Below, in pieces: positions 16,408 to 23,715 of a stretch of DNA of 30,034 bases. The notes beneath the pieces are model-generated. The model saw nothing but the letters and a program-made list of their open reading frames with translations, made no database searches and was not told where the DNA came from. Position 1 is the stretch's first letter; every line of letters begins with the position of its first letter. Origin of the DNA: Akkermansiaceae bacterium UBA5020 (lineage in GTDB: Bacteria > Verrucomicrobiota > Verrucomicrobiia > Verrucomicrobiales > DEV007); contig DGXY01000040.1 in the NCBI GenBank assembly GCA_002396885.1, positions 1-30,034 on the forward strand, written 5' to 3'. Both the position numbers and the translations under genes were made by a program.

Positions 16408-16878
16408 TCAGACGGCCCGCTTCCGGGCACGGCGGCCGGCGAGAAGGTGATCGAGGGAGAGGCGACCGGCTCCGCCGCAAGCGAGACCAAGGAAAATGGC
16501 GAGGTAGAGGGCCAAGGCCTGGGGATTGAGGCTCGGCGAGAGGTCGATCGCCGAAAAGAGCAAGAATCCAATCATCAGGGTGAAAAGAAAGGCGTTGATG
16601 CGGGTGAAAATGCCCAGAACGACGCCGAGCAAGGTCACGATCTGGATCCCGACGGCGGCGGCGGCGAAGAGATCGGGAGAAGGCAGGCCGCGCTCGGCGA
16701 GTTGGCTGACGAGGTCCCAGTCAGCGCCCTCCCAGAGATGGTCGACGGCGAGATGGAGTTGCCGGTTCAGCTGGTAGTAGGTGAAAGTCGCCACGGCGAG
16801 GAGCCGGATGACGAGCAATCCGAGGTCCGCGAGGCACGGTTTGTCCGGGTCTGAATCCTGGAGCGGTTGGAAGGGCAT
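16408..16878 (-). CDS. DoxX family membrane protein
   Basis: The 156-residue product has four hydrophobic segments in the DoxX arrangement: about 18-35 (LGLLVIRLLAVATFTYYQL), about 75-95, about 98-115 and about 120-140. It ends with a GGAGRLSLDHLL block, which matches the family's C-terminal G-x-G-x-x-SLD motif. DoxX-like proteins are integral membrane proteins, some being quinone-reducing subunits; the substrate here is unknown. I chose ATG at 16878. GTG at 16905 would add nine residues, and neither start has a Shine-Dalgarno sequence. Confidence 0.8.
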   Translation of the reverse strand: MPFQPLQDSDPDKPCLADLGLLVIRLLAVATFTYYQLNRQLHLAVDHLWEGADWDLVSQLAERGLPSPDLFAAAAVGIQIVTLLGVVLGIFTRINAFLFTLMIGFLLFSAIDLSPSLNPQALALYLAIFLGLACGGAGRLSLDHLLAGRRARKRAV

Positions 16879-17271
16879 GACCGATGGACGAATGGAGGAA
16901 CGCACTCAAACATGGAGCCGGTCGTTTCTGCAATCGAAAACACGATCGCGGGGACCGGATGCCTTCTGCCTGTCAATGCCACTGAAGCGATGAGCAAGCC
17001 GAGGACGAGAATGGCGAGGAGCCCCGCGACGATCCCCTTGCGGTAGCAAAGGCGAGGTTCGTCCGGCGATCCTGAGGGCACGTGCCTAGCGGGCGTGGGT
17101 TTTCTGGCGGGCGGGATCATTCGGCGAGGGGTCCTTCGAGGCGTGGGAGGCGTCAAATTAAAGTCATTTTCTATAAATTTTGATATTTTAACTCAGGCAT
17201 CGTTTTTGATCATCCCGAAACGCCGCTTTGCCCAAAACGTTCACACGCGATAGTCTCCCTCTCGACAAACG
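16879..17271. other. Gene-poor region before dGTPase: possible small membrane ORF and AT-rich block
   Basis: This 393-nt stretch has no confidently assigned gene. On the minus strand a frame from ATG 17120 encodes one clear transmembrane stretch (GIVAGLLAILVLGLLIASVA), but it runs on to 16767 inside the DoxX gene and its C-terminus looks like a shadow of that gene. It may be a small membrane protein or a decayed one. Positions about 17155-17215 are strikingly AT-rich for this genome and precede the dGTPase gene. A promoter candidate at 17228-17256 follows. Confidence 0.4.
17228..17256 (+). promoter_or_regulatory. Candidate promoter of the dGTPase gene
   Basis: TTGCCC (17228-17233), 17 nt and TAGTCT (17251-17256) precede the ATG by 15 nt. 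The spacing is ideal and the -10 match is modest. The arrangement, including the CCCTC that follows the -10 element, closely resembles that before tatC. The predicted leader is short and has no Shine-Dalgarno sequence. Confidence 0.35.
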
Positions 17272-18555
17272 ATGAGGAACGACTTTTACGGAGCTTTCGA
17301 TCAGGAGCGGATCGAGGGGGAAAAACCCCTTCGCGAGGGCGAGCATCGCTCGCCTTTCCAGATCGATCGTGATCGCATCATCCACACTTCGGCCTTCCGT
17401 CGCTTGCAGAACAAGACCCAGGTCTTTTTCAGCGGCGAATACGACTTCTACCGCACCCGCCTGACCCACTCGATCGAGGTCGCCCAGATTGGGCGCAGCC
17501 TTTGCGACCGGCTCAACCGCACCTCGCCCCTGCTCGGTCCGGAGTCTTTTCTCGACGCCGATCTCGTCGAGGCGGTCTGTCTTTCGCACGACATCGGGCA
17601 TCCGCCCTTCGGCCACACCGGCGAGCGCACCCTGCACCGGCTCATGCAGCCCTACGGCGGCTTCGAGGGCAACGCACAGACCCTCCGCATTCTCTCGACG
17701 ATCCTTTTCGGTCCCGACCGCGGCATGAACCCGACGCGCGCGCTGATGGACGGAGTCCTGAAATACAAAACGCTCCACGGCGAGGTCGCCGATCAGCGGA
17801 ATCACTTTCTCTACGCCGACCAGGCCCCCTTGCTCGATTTCGTGATGGCGGGTCGGGCCTTTCCCGAAACGCTCGCCCCGGGCAAGGCGCGCAACGGTTT
17901 CCGATCGATCGAGTGCCGGGTGATGGACTGGGCCGACGACACCGCCTATTCGTTGAACGACATCGCCGACGGGATCCAGGCGGGATTCATCCAGATCGAC
18001 CGCATCGAGCGCTGGGCCGCCGGGCAGATCCTGACCGACGCCCAAAACCGCCTCATCACCGAGCTCCTCGAAGCGATCCGGCGCGGCCGGGTCGAGTCGA
18101 CCGTGGGAAAAAAGATCGGTCGTTTCATCGGCGCGGCCGAGCTCGAGGAAGTGAGCGAGCCGGGCGCCCACCTCGCCGACCTCAGTCCCCGCCATCGCCA
18201 TCGCCTCGCCATCGATCCCGAAGTCGAGGAGGAATGCGACCTCTACAAGCGCCTCGCCTTCGACCTTGTCTTCCGGAGCCAGCAGCTCCAGCAGCTCGAC
18301 CGGAAATCGGACTACATCCTCACGCGTCTCTTCGAGGTCTTCGCGGAGCTCTACATCGTGACGGACCGGCCGGGACGCGGGCACTATCACCTTCTCTCCG
18401 AGGAGGAGGAACGGCTCGTCTTCGGCCAGCCCGACGAGGCCTCGCGCGCCCGGGTCGTCTGCGACGTGCTTGCAAAAATGACCGACGGGATCGCCTCGCG
18501 CACCTACCGGCGGCTTTTCGACGCGGACTTCGGGTCCATCATCGATCTTGTCTGA
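17272..18555 (+). CDS. dgt: Deoxyguanosinetriphosphate triphosphohydrolase family (HD domain)
   Basis: The enzyme hydrolyses dNTPs, classically dGTP, to the deoxynucleoside and triphosphate. The 427-residue protein has the family start DRDRIIHTSAFRRLQNKTQV and the HD metal ligands His66 (RLTHSIEV), His106-Asp107 (LSHDIGHPPFGH) and Asp222 or Asp223 (DWADDTAYS). FEGNAQTLRIL is the conserved substrate-site block. No accessory domain is seen. Bacterial homologues often prefer or are activated by different dNTPs, so the specificity is not certain. The gene stands alone and is convergent with the amidohydrolase-like gene 26 nt downstream. Confidence 0.95.
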   Translation: MRNDFYGAFDQERIEGEKPLREGEHRSPFQIDRDRIIHTSAFRRLQNKTQVFFSGEYDFYRTRLTHSIEVAQIGRSLCDRLNRTSPLLGPESFLDADLVEAVCLSHDIGHPPFGHTGERTLHRLMQPYGGFEGNAQTLRILSTILFGPDRGMNPTRALMDGVLKYKTLHGEVADQRNHFLYADQAPLLDFVMAGRAFPETLAPGKARNGFRSIECRVMDWADDTAYSLNDIADGIQAGFIQIDRIERWAAGQILTDAQNRLITELLEAIRRGRVESTVGKKIGRFIGAAELEEVSEPGAHLADLSPRHRHRLAIDPEVEEECDLYKRLAFDLVFRSQQLQQLDRKSDYILTRLFEVFAELYIVTDRPGRGHYHLLSEEEERLVFGQPDEASRARVVCDVLAKMTDGIASRTYRRLFDADFGSIIDLV

Positions 18556-18581
18556 AAAGCCGGTGGTGCCTTGGTTAGTCT

Positions 18582-19364
18582 CTAGTCTCTCTCCGTCGCG
18601 GCTTCGATGAAGGCCTCGAGGAGTTTCGCCTGGGTCCCGTTCTCCGGCATCATCTTCTCGGGATGCCACTGTACCCCGATGAGAAAGCGGTCAGGGTCGG
18701 TTGTCTCGGTCGCCTCGACGATGCCCTCGGGCGACTTGGCGACGGCGCGCAGCCCCTCGCCGATCGTGTCGGCGGCCTGATGGTGGAAGGAATTCACCTG
18801 AACTTCGTTCGATCCGAGGATGCGGGCGAGGCGCGAGTCTGGCTCGAGCGTGACGGGGTGCTCGGTGTCGCGGTGATTGACGTTGCGCTCCGAGGGGATG
18901 TCCTGAATCAGGGTGCCGCCGGTGGCGACGTTGATCCACTGGCTGCCGAGACAGATGCCGAGGAGGGGCTTGTCGGTTTTCTCGATCCACTCGCGGATCA
19001 ACACCTTTTCAAACTGAAAGCGGTCGTCGTCGAGCAACTCGACCGTCTCGTGTTGCGCTTCGCCATATTCCAAAGGCGGGATGTCGGCTCCGCCGGGCAT
19101 GAGAAGACCATCGAGCCGATCGAGGTATTCCGGGACGCGGTCCGTGTTGCCGCCCGTGTTGGGCAAGACCACCGGGATGCCGCCCGACTCGCGGATGGCC
19201 CGGACGTAGGCCTCACTGGTGAGGCTCGCGATGCCAATGAGAGGGGCACGTTTCGCGGTTGTTTGGTGAGGCCCAAGGGTGCTCCGCCCGATCAGGAACC
19301 CGACGCCCGCCGTGACAATGGCGAGGGCAACGAAAAGAAGGACGCGGCGTTGCTCGGGCTTCAT
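18582..19364 (-). CDS. Membrane-anchored class I glutamine amidotransferase-like hydrolase (peptidase C26)
   Basis: The 260-residue protein has the peptidase C26/gamma-glutamyl-gamma-aminobutyrate hydrolase fold. The nucleophile elbow is GICLGSQ with Cys138, and the His-Glu pair lies in VQWHPEK (His234, Glu236). LMPGGADIPP near 88-97 is the conserved oxyanion-side block of PuuD-like enzymes. It differs from typical cytosolic PuuD in carrying an N-terminal transmembrane segment (about 9-26, LLFVALAIVTAGVGFLI) after a short basic stretch, so the catalytic domain is probably outside the cytoplasm. The ATG at 19364 was chosen because it places that segment normally. The substrate is a gamma-glutamyl compound by family, unproven here. 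Confidence 0.87.
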   Translation of the reverse strand: MKPEQRRVLLFVALAIVTAGVGFLIGRSTLGPHQTTAKRAPLIGIASLTSEAYVRAIRESGGIPVVLPNTGGNTDRVPEYLDRLDGLLMPGGADIPPLEYGEAQHETVELLDDDRFQFEKVLIREWIEKTDKPLLGICLGSQWINVATGGTLIQDIPSERNVNHRDTEHPVTLEPDSRLARILGSNEVQVNSFHHQAADTIGEGLRAVAKSPEGIVEATETTDPDRFLIGVQWHPEKMMPENGTQAKLLEAFIEAATERD

Positions 19365-19418
19365 GCTGGCGAGGGTAACGGAGCCGCGGGACAAAGTCGA
19401 GCCCCGCACCGCTTACGG

Positions 19419-19443
19419 CGCAAGGGCGTCACCCACCCTTGCG
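19419..19443. other. 8-bp stem hairpin between two minus-strand genes
   Basis: CGCAAGGG (19419-19426) and CCCTTGCG (19436-19443) form a perfect 8-bp stem with a 9-nt loop. It lies about 90 nt beyond the stop of the lipase-like lipoprotein gene. No T run follows on the minus strand, so a terminator role is only possible. Confidence 0.4.
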
Positions 19444-19531
19444 GAAAAACGCTTGCCCGGATCGAAGCGCTGCACGGCCTCGAAAAAGGCGTCACGGGAC
19501 TGCCGCCTTGATCGGGGACACGGCCCCGAGA

Positions 19532-21325
19532 TCATCGCGCTCCCGCGTGTTCGTAGAGAACCCGTCGCAGCTCCTCGATCGCCTTGGGATGTTTGTAGGA
19601 TCCGTGGTCGGTCGGCACGATTAGCTCGGACGCCGCTCCGGCTTGGTGGGAACTCCAATACTCGACGACACCATCCGAGCTGTTCGGCGTGTCGCCCTTG
19701 CCGCGATCACCCATGACGCTGTGATAGATCACGCCCTTCTTGTAGGGTGAAAGATCCATTGCTGCCACCATCGGAGCACCGGGCTCGAGCGATTCCCGGC
19801 TCGTGTATTTCCGACCGATCGGAATCTTGAAAAGGTCGTCGTGCTTGGGGTCGAGGAGCTTGGCGTTGAACCCCGCCACGTCGGCGGGCAACTTCGCCAG
19901 CTTCGCGAGCACGCCCGCGATGTCTTTGGTCGCCATTTTCGCCCCGCGGTGGGGGGCGGAGAAATACATGACCCGCCAGACGGCGGGATCGGGCTCGAAA
20001 TAGACGAGTTTGCGAATTTTCTCCTTCTTCGCTTCGTCGATCGGGAGCGCCTCAACCGGGGTGTCGCTGAATTGCTTCCAGAGGTTTTCGCCGATTTCTG
20101 CGACGAGGGTGTGGGTGAGCATGCCTCCCATGCTGTGTCCGGCCACGACCATGTTCGTGGAGAGCGGATCATTGCCATCGGGATCATACTTCGCCCGGAG
20201 TTTCGCGAGTTCATCACGCAGGAGGGCCGCCGACTCGGCGATCGGGTAGCTGCTCGGGTAGGTGAAGGTCATGAACTGATAGCGTGTCGAGATCTCCGGG
20301 TCGGAAATCATGTCGGGCACAATATCGCGCCAGATCATCGGCACCGAGATGAGGCCGTGGATGAGAAGCACGGGGATGCGGTCCGGATCGTAGGGTTCCG
20401 AGAGATAGATGCCCGACTCCTCGATCCGTTTCTTCGCCTCGAAGAACCCGCGCAGGCCCTCCATTTGTTCGTTCCGCCCCTTCAGGGTCACGGCAACGGG
20501 CGCGGAGAAATTGGCGGCCAGCGGGAGCGAACGGCTGCCCACGGACACGGTCTGTTCAAGCATGGGATTGCGCAGCGAGAACATCACATGGGTCACGTCC
20601 CCGGCCTTCGTGACCTTGTCCATCGTCGCCGTCACCGGAGTGTACATCCCCATCGGCGAGAAAAACTCCATCTCTTCGGCACGCTCCGGAGTTTTGTCCC
20701 GGATCGCGACGATGGGGGCGCCGTAGCCTTCACGCTCCTTGTCGATCATGCCCTTTTCCTCGACTGCTGAACCCGCAATGAACCGGTCGAAGTAACCCCG
20801 CTGGTAATTGGACTTGGGCGAGAGGTCGATCTCGAGATTCTCGCCGCCGCTCGTGAAATGGTAGGGCCCGGGCTCGTGGCGTCTCGGATCCTTGATCCAG
20901 AGTTCGGCGAACCGTGCCAAAGCCGTGTTGTGCACCTCGACGAGGGATTTCTCGTCTTCGGATCCCTGAATCGCCGACCCGGAAGCGATGAGAAGGTGGG
21001 CGTCGACCGCAGCCTTGAGGTAGTCGGCGGCGGCATCCTTGTGTCGGCCGAGAGACTCGTGTCGGCGGGCGCTTTCGAGCAAGGCGGCACTGCTCCGTCC
21101 GAATTGCGCGATCGCGGAAAAGGGAACCCCCACCGCCTTGCCCAAGAGATTGGCCGATGCAATGCCGTCGCGGGTGAGTCGACCCGAGTCGGTCTTCACC
21201 TTCACCGTTGAGCCGCAAGAGCTAAGGAAAATGAGGGCGAAGACGCCAAAAAACCCGATCATTTTGCGGCAGGTCGCGCCAAGGGGCGCTCCTCCAGGGC
21301 GGGAGAGCATGAGAAAGCGTTTCAT
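19532..21325 (-). CDS. Lipase-like alpha/beta hydrolase lipoprotein
   Basis: This is a large 597-residue protein with a lipoprotein signal: hydrophobic IGFFGVFALIFL followed by lipobox SSCG, lipidated Cys37. Residues about 50-310 form an N-terminal region of unknown fold. Part of it (about 75-150, with ADYLKAAVDAHLL) is helical and TPR-like. Residues about 315-597 form an alpha/beta hydrolase with oxyanion motif LLIHGL, nucleophile AGHSMGG (Ser398) and catalytic His574 in TDHGSYKHP. It resembles triacylglycerol-lipase/PGAP1-type esterases anchored to the envelope. ATG at 21262 (residue 22) would give a shorter, more typical signal peptide, and neither start has a Shine-Dalgarno sequence. The outer-membrane barrel gene lies upstream on the same strand, 163 nt away. 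Confidence 0.85.
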   Translation of the reverse strand: MKRFLMLSRPGGAPLGATCRKMIGFFGVFALIFLSSCGSTVKVKTDSGRLTRDGIASANLLGKAVGVPFSAIAQFGRSSAALLESARRHESLGRHKDAAADYLKAAVDAHLLIASGSAIQGSEDEKSLVEVHNTALARFAELWIKDPRRHEPGPYHFTSGGENLEIDLSPKSNYQRGYFDRFIAGSAVEEKGMIDKEREGYGAPIVAIRDKTPERAEEMEFFSPMGMYTPVTATMDKVTKAGDVTHVMFSLRNPMLEQTVSVGSRSLPLAANFSAPVAVTLKGRNEQMEGLRGFFEAKKRIEESGIYLSEPYDPDRIPVLLIHGLISVPMIWRDIVPDMISDPEISTRYQFMTFTYPSSYPIAESAALLRDELAKLRAKYDPDGNDPLSTNMVVAGHSMGGMLTHTLVAEIGENLWKQFSDTPVEALPIDEAKKEKIRKLVYFEPDPAVWRVMYFSAPHRGAKMATKDIAGVLAKLAKLPADVAGFNAKLLDPKHDDLFKIPIGRKYTSRESLEPGAPMVAAMDLSPYKKGVIYHSVMGDRGKGDTPNSSDGVVEYWSSHQAGAASELIVPTDHGSYKHPKAIEELRRVLYEHAGAR

Positions 21326-21445
21326 CGGTTCGTGTCTGTTGTATCCGGGAAGCGGCCCGTCGTGTTAAGCCGGGGAGCTGCCGTCGGGAGAAGTCGTTCG
21401 TCTACGCCGCCCTTTCAACCGAATCTTTCGTCGCCGCAGGCGGAA

Positions 21446-21474
21446 GCGGGGAACCGAACACGGGCTCTCCCCGC
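21446..21474. other. 7-bp stem hairpin downstream of the barrel gene
   Basis: GCGGGGA (21446-21452) and TCCCCGC (21468-21474) are complementary across a 15-nt loop, just beyond the barrel gene stop on the minus strand. There is no T run. It could be a weak terminator or chance in GC-rich DNA. Confidence 0.25.
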
Positions 21475-21488
21475 GGGAACGGATCGCG

Positions 21489-22760
21489 CTAGAAATCGAT
21501 TTTCACTCCGATGAAGGGTCCCTTCGTCGCCACATCGTAGAGGAATTTGCCCCGCTCGTAATCGACCTGGTAGTATCGATAGCCGAACTCGACCGAGGTC
21601 TTCTCGTTGATCTCCGTGCCGAGCGCGCCGTAGAGATTCCAAGCGCTTTCCGAACTGATTCCGAAACCACCGATGTCGCCGCGTCCGACAACGTAAAATT
21701 GATCGTTCAGGTCGTAGCGCCCCCGAAAACCAACGAAGGGATCGACCCAGGCCTTCGAGGCGTGAATCGTCTCGTCGGGAATCGCGTCGTTGATCCTTTG
21801 CTCGATCGCTTTGGCCAGCTTCACCTCGGCTCGGGCGAGACGCCGCTCCGCGGCGGCACGATTCCCGGCACGGAGGGCGGCCACGATGCCAGACGCGTTT
21901 GCCCGGGCATCCTCCACCTCGGCCTCGATCTTCGCCTCGAGATAGTCGCGGACGGCGCGGCGCACCGGACCACTCTCGGAAAAACGCTCGCCGATGTCCG
22001 TCTCCCCCGACCCAAGACCGCGATCGATGTGATCACGGATGGGATCGCCAAAGCCATCGTTGCGATCGAAGATCCGGTTCCCGAGTAGATTCAGACGCGA
22101 GCCCGGGATGTCGTCCGCAGGCAGAGCGAGTCCGGCGATTAGCGTAGCGAGGCGACGTGCCACCTCCTGCTTTACCGCCGTGTTGGCCCGGTCGAAAATC
22201 TCCTCGCTAAGGTTTTCGCTGACCTCCTCCACCCCGGCGGCATCTGTCGTGAGGGTGAGGTCGCTGCTCATGTAGCTGTAGCGGGCCCCGGCGAGGAGCT
22301 CGAGCCAGCCACGATCCGATTCAAACAAGCGGTAGGTCAGGGCGCCCTCGGCGAGGAGCTGCTCGACCTCGATCGCGGCGGTGGTGAGAAGCGGCCCCGG
22401 GGTATTGCCGCTCACCTGCGACTGCACGAAAAGACTGCCCTCCAGAATGAAGCCGAGCTTGCCATTGCGTCCCTCGACCCCGGCGGCGGCGAGGATCCCG
22501 AGATGGTCGATGATGTCGTCGAACCCCGAATCGATCGCCGTGTTGATACCCTTGATCCCGATGGTGCCTTCCACGCCCCCAAACCAGACCGGGGAGACCA
22601 TGGTGAAGTCCCACCCCGTGGGGTCCTCGAATTCCGCGGGCTCTTTGTCGAGGACGGCCTTGGGGTCGCCGGCGCGGCTGCTCATCGGAAGGGATGAAAG
22701 CGAAAACAGCCCCATCGCGACGACGGCAACCCTACGGGTGAAAGAGAAACGCGGCTTCAT
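21489..22760 (-). CDS. Outer-membrane beta-barrel protein with a long helical insertion
   Basis: The 423-residue protein has a signal peptide (cleavage about residue 30, after SSRA) and ends in Phe (VKIDF), the usual C-terminal signal for barrel insertion. Residues about 50-170 are amphipathic strands (SPVWFGGVEGTIGIKG, LGFILEGSLFVQS and LLAGARYSYMSSDLTL). Residues about 336-423 resume with WVDPFVGFRGRYDL, FYVVGRGDIGGFGI and VEFGYRYYQVDYE. This is the conserved second half of a small barrel family common in Gram-negative genomes. Between them, residues about 172-335 are helical, Ala-, Glu- and Arg-rich, where relatives have a short loop. No enzyme motif is seen. The start at 22760 gives a normal signal peptide. 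Confidence 0.8.
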   Translation of the reverse strand: MKPRFSFTRRVAVVAMGLFSLSSLPMSSRAGDPKAVLDKEPAEFEDPTGWDFTMVSPVWFGGVEGTIGIKGINTAIDSGFDDIIDHLGILAAAGVEGRNGKLGFILEGSLFVQSQVSGNTPGPLLTTAAIEVEQLLAEGALTYRLFESDRGWLELLAGARYSYMSSDLTLTTDAAGVEEVSENLSEEIFDRANTAVKQEVARRLATLIAGLALPADDIPGSRLNLLGNRIFDRNDGFGDPIRDHIDRGLGSGETDIGERFSESGPVRRAVRDYLEAKIEAEVEDARANASGIVAALRAGNRAAAERRLARAEVKLAKAIEQRINDAIPDETIHASKAWVDPFVGFRGRYDLNDQFYVVGRGDIGGFGISSESAWNLYGALGTEINEKTSVEFGYRYYQVDYERGKFLYDVATKGPFIGVKIDF

Positions 22761-22775
22761 AGAACGTAGCTGTAA

Positions 22776-22804
22776 TTTTCTAGAGAAGGCTTTTCTAGAG
22801 AAGG
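22776..22804. repeat. Tandem 14-bp direct repeat before the barrel gene
   Basis: TTTTCTAGAGAAGG occurs at 22776-22789 and again at 22791-22804, separated by one base. Each copy contains the palindrome TCTAGA, so each is also a partial dyad (CTTTTCTAGAGAAG-like). They lie 16-44 nt upstream of the barrel start codon, inside the expected leader or promoter. A paired operator or an RNA element are both possible. Confidence 0.7.
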
Positions 22805-23193
22805 GCCTTTGGCAAATGAAATCTGCCAGCAGCACAGGACCGACTGGGGAAGAGGATAGCTTATGCGGTGGGGGCAAATCAACCCTCCACCAGAGTCTGC
22901 TCCTCCGCGGGATTGGATTCCGAGGGGCCGGCGGCGACTTTAGGAAGGCCTGCCTTGTCTCCAAAAATCCCCTCACATCCGTCGCGCTCAAGGAGCGGGA
23001 GAAAGCTGCCACCAAAGGCATCGATGCCGTATTCGTTCACCCGCGAAACCCTCGCACGAACCGCTCTTTCACCGACGCGACCATTTCGAGCGACCAGTTC
23101 TTCGGGTTTTGGAACTACATCGGGGCGCTGCGGTCCACTACCCGACTCTCCTTGGGGAGTATTGCGTCGAGAGTGCTCCTTGCATCGCGCCGC
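22805..23193. other. Region without a recognised gene
   Basis: This 389-nt stretch lies between the barrel gene and the EVE gene, both on the minus strand. The minus strand has one stop-free frame of about 100 codons; its only usable start is GTG at 23040, giving 53 residues that end at 22879. The product (VNEYGIDAFGGSFLPLLERD...) matches nothing I recognise and has no Shine-Dalgarno sequence. Other frames are no better. It may hold the barrel promoter and a remnant of a lost gene. Confidence 0.35.
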
Positions 23194-23655
23194 TCACCCC
23201 TTCAATCCCGCGAGCTTCAAGACGCGCTGGTAGTGCTTTGGCTCGACCGGCGTGATCGAAAGTCGCGTGCCGCGTTGGCAGACGAGCAGCTCAGAGAGCT
23301 GGGAGTCGGTTTTCAATTGCTCCAGCGGGATCAGGTTCGCGAAGGTGGCGACGTGCGCAAAATCGACGAGAAACCAGCGCGGATTTTCCTCGGTTGCCTT
23401 GGGATCGTGATACTCCGACTCCGGATCGAACTGGGTCGGATCTGGGTAAGGAGCCGAGACGACCTTCGCGAGGCCGGCGATGCCCGGAGGGGTAGCGTTC
23501 GAATGATAGAAGAGGGCGAGGTCGCCGACCTTCATCTCTTTCCACATGTAGTTCCGCGCCTGGTAATTGCGGACCCCCGTCCACGGTTCCTGGGCGACTT
23601 TTTCGAGATCCTCGATGGAGAAGACGTCGGGTTCGGATTTGATGAGCCAAGGCAT
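23194..23655 (-). CDS. EVE domain-containing protein
   Basis: The 153-residue protein is essentially one EVE domain (PUA/YTH-like fold, thymocyte nuclear protein 1 family). It starts with MPWLIKSEPDVFSIEDL, followed by WTGVRNYQARNYMWKEMKVGDLALFYHSN, the family's most conserved block. PRWFLVDFAHV and a C-terminal LVCQRGTRLSITPVE block complete the domain. EVE domains are thought to read modified bases in nucleic acids; the role of stand-alone versions is unknown. It follows YicC on the same strand, 60 nt away, which may indicate an RNA-related unit. The start matches the conserved family N-terminus. Confidence 0.93.
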   Translation of the reverse strand: MPWLIKSEPDVFSIEDLEKVAQEPWTGVRNYQARNYMWKEMKVGDLALFYHSNATPPGIAGLAKVVSAPYPDPTQFDPESEYHDPKATEENPRWFLVDFAHVATFANLIPLEQLKTDSQLSELLVCQRGTRLSITPVEPKHYQRVLKLAGLKG

Positions 23656-23715
23656 GGGGAACGGATAGCGCCTCGCCCGGGTTAGCCAAGTCCGGATTTC
23701 GCCCGGACGTTCCGG

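Noticed and set aside
17188..18669. Minus-strand 493-codon frame across dgt
   Set aside because: It is antisense to the well-supported dGTPase and has the composition of a shadow frame.
22381..23685. A 434-codon plus-strand frame across the barrel leader and the EVE gene
   Set aside because: It is antisense to the barrel and EVE genes over most of its length, and the part in the intergenic region matches no known protein.
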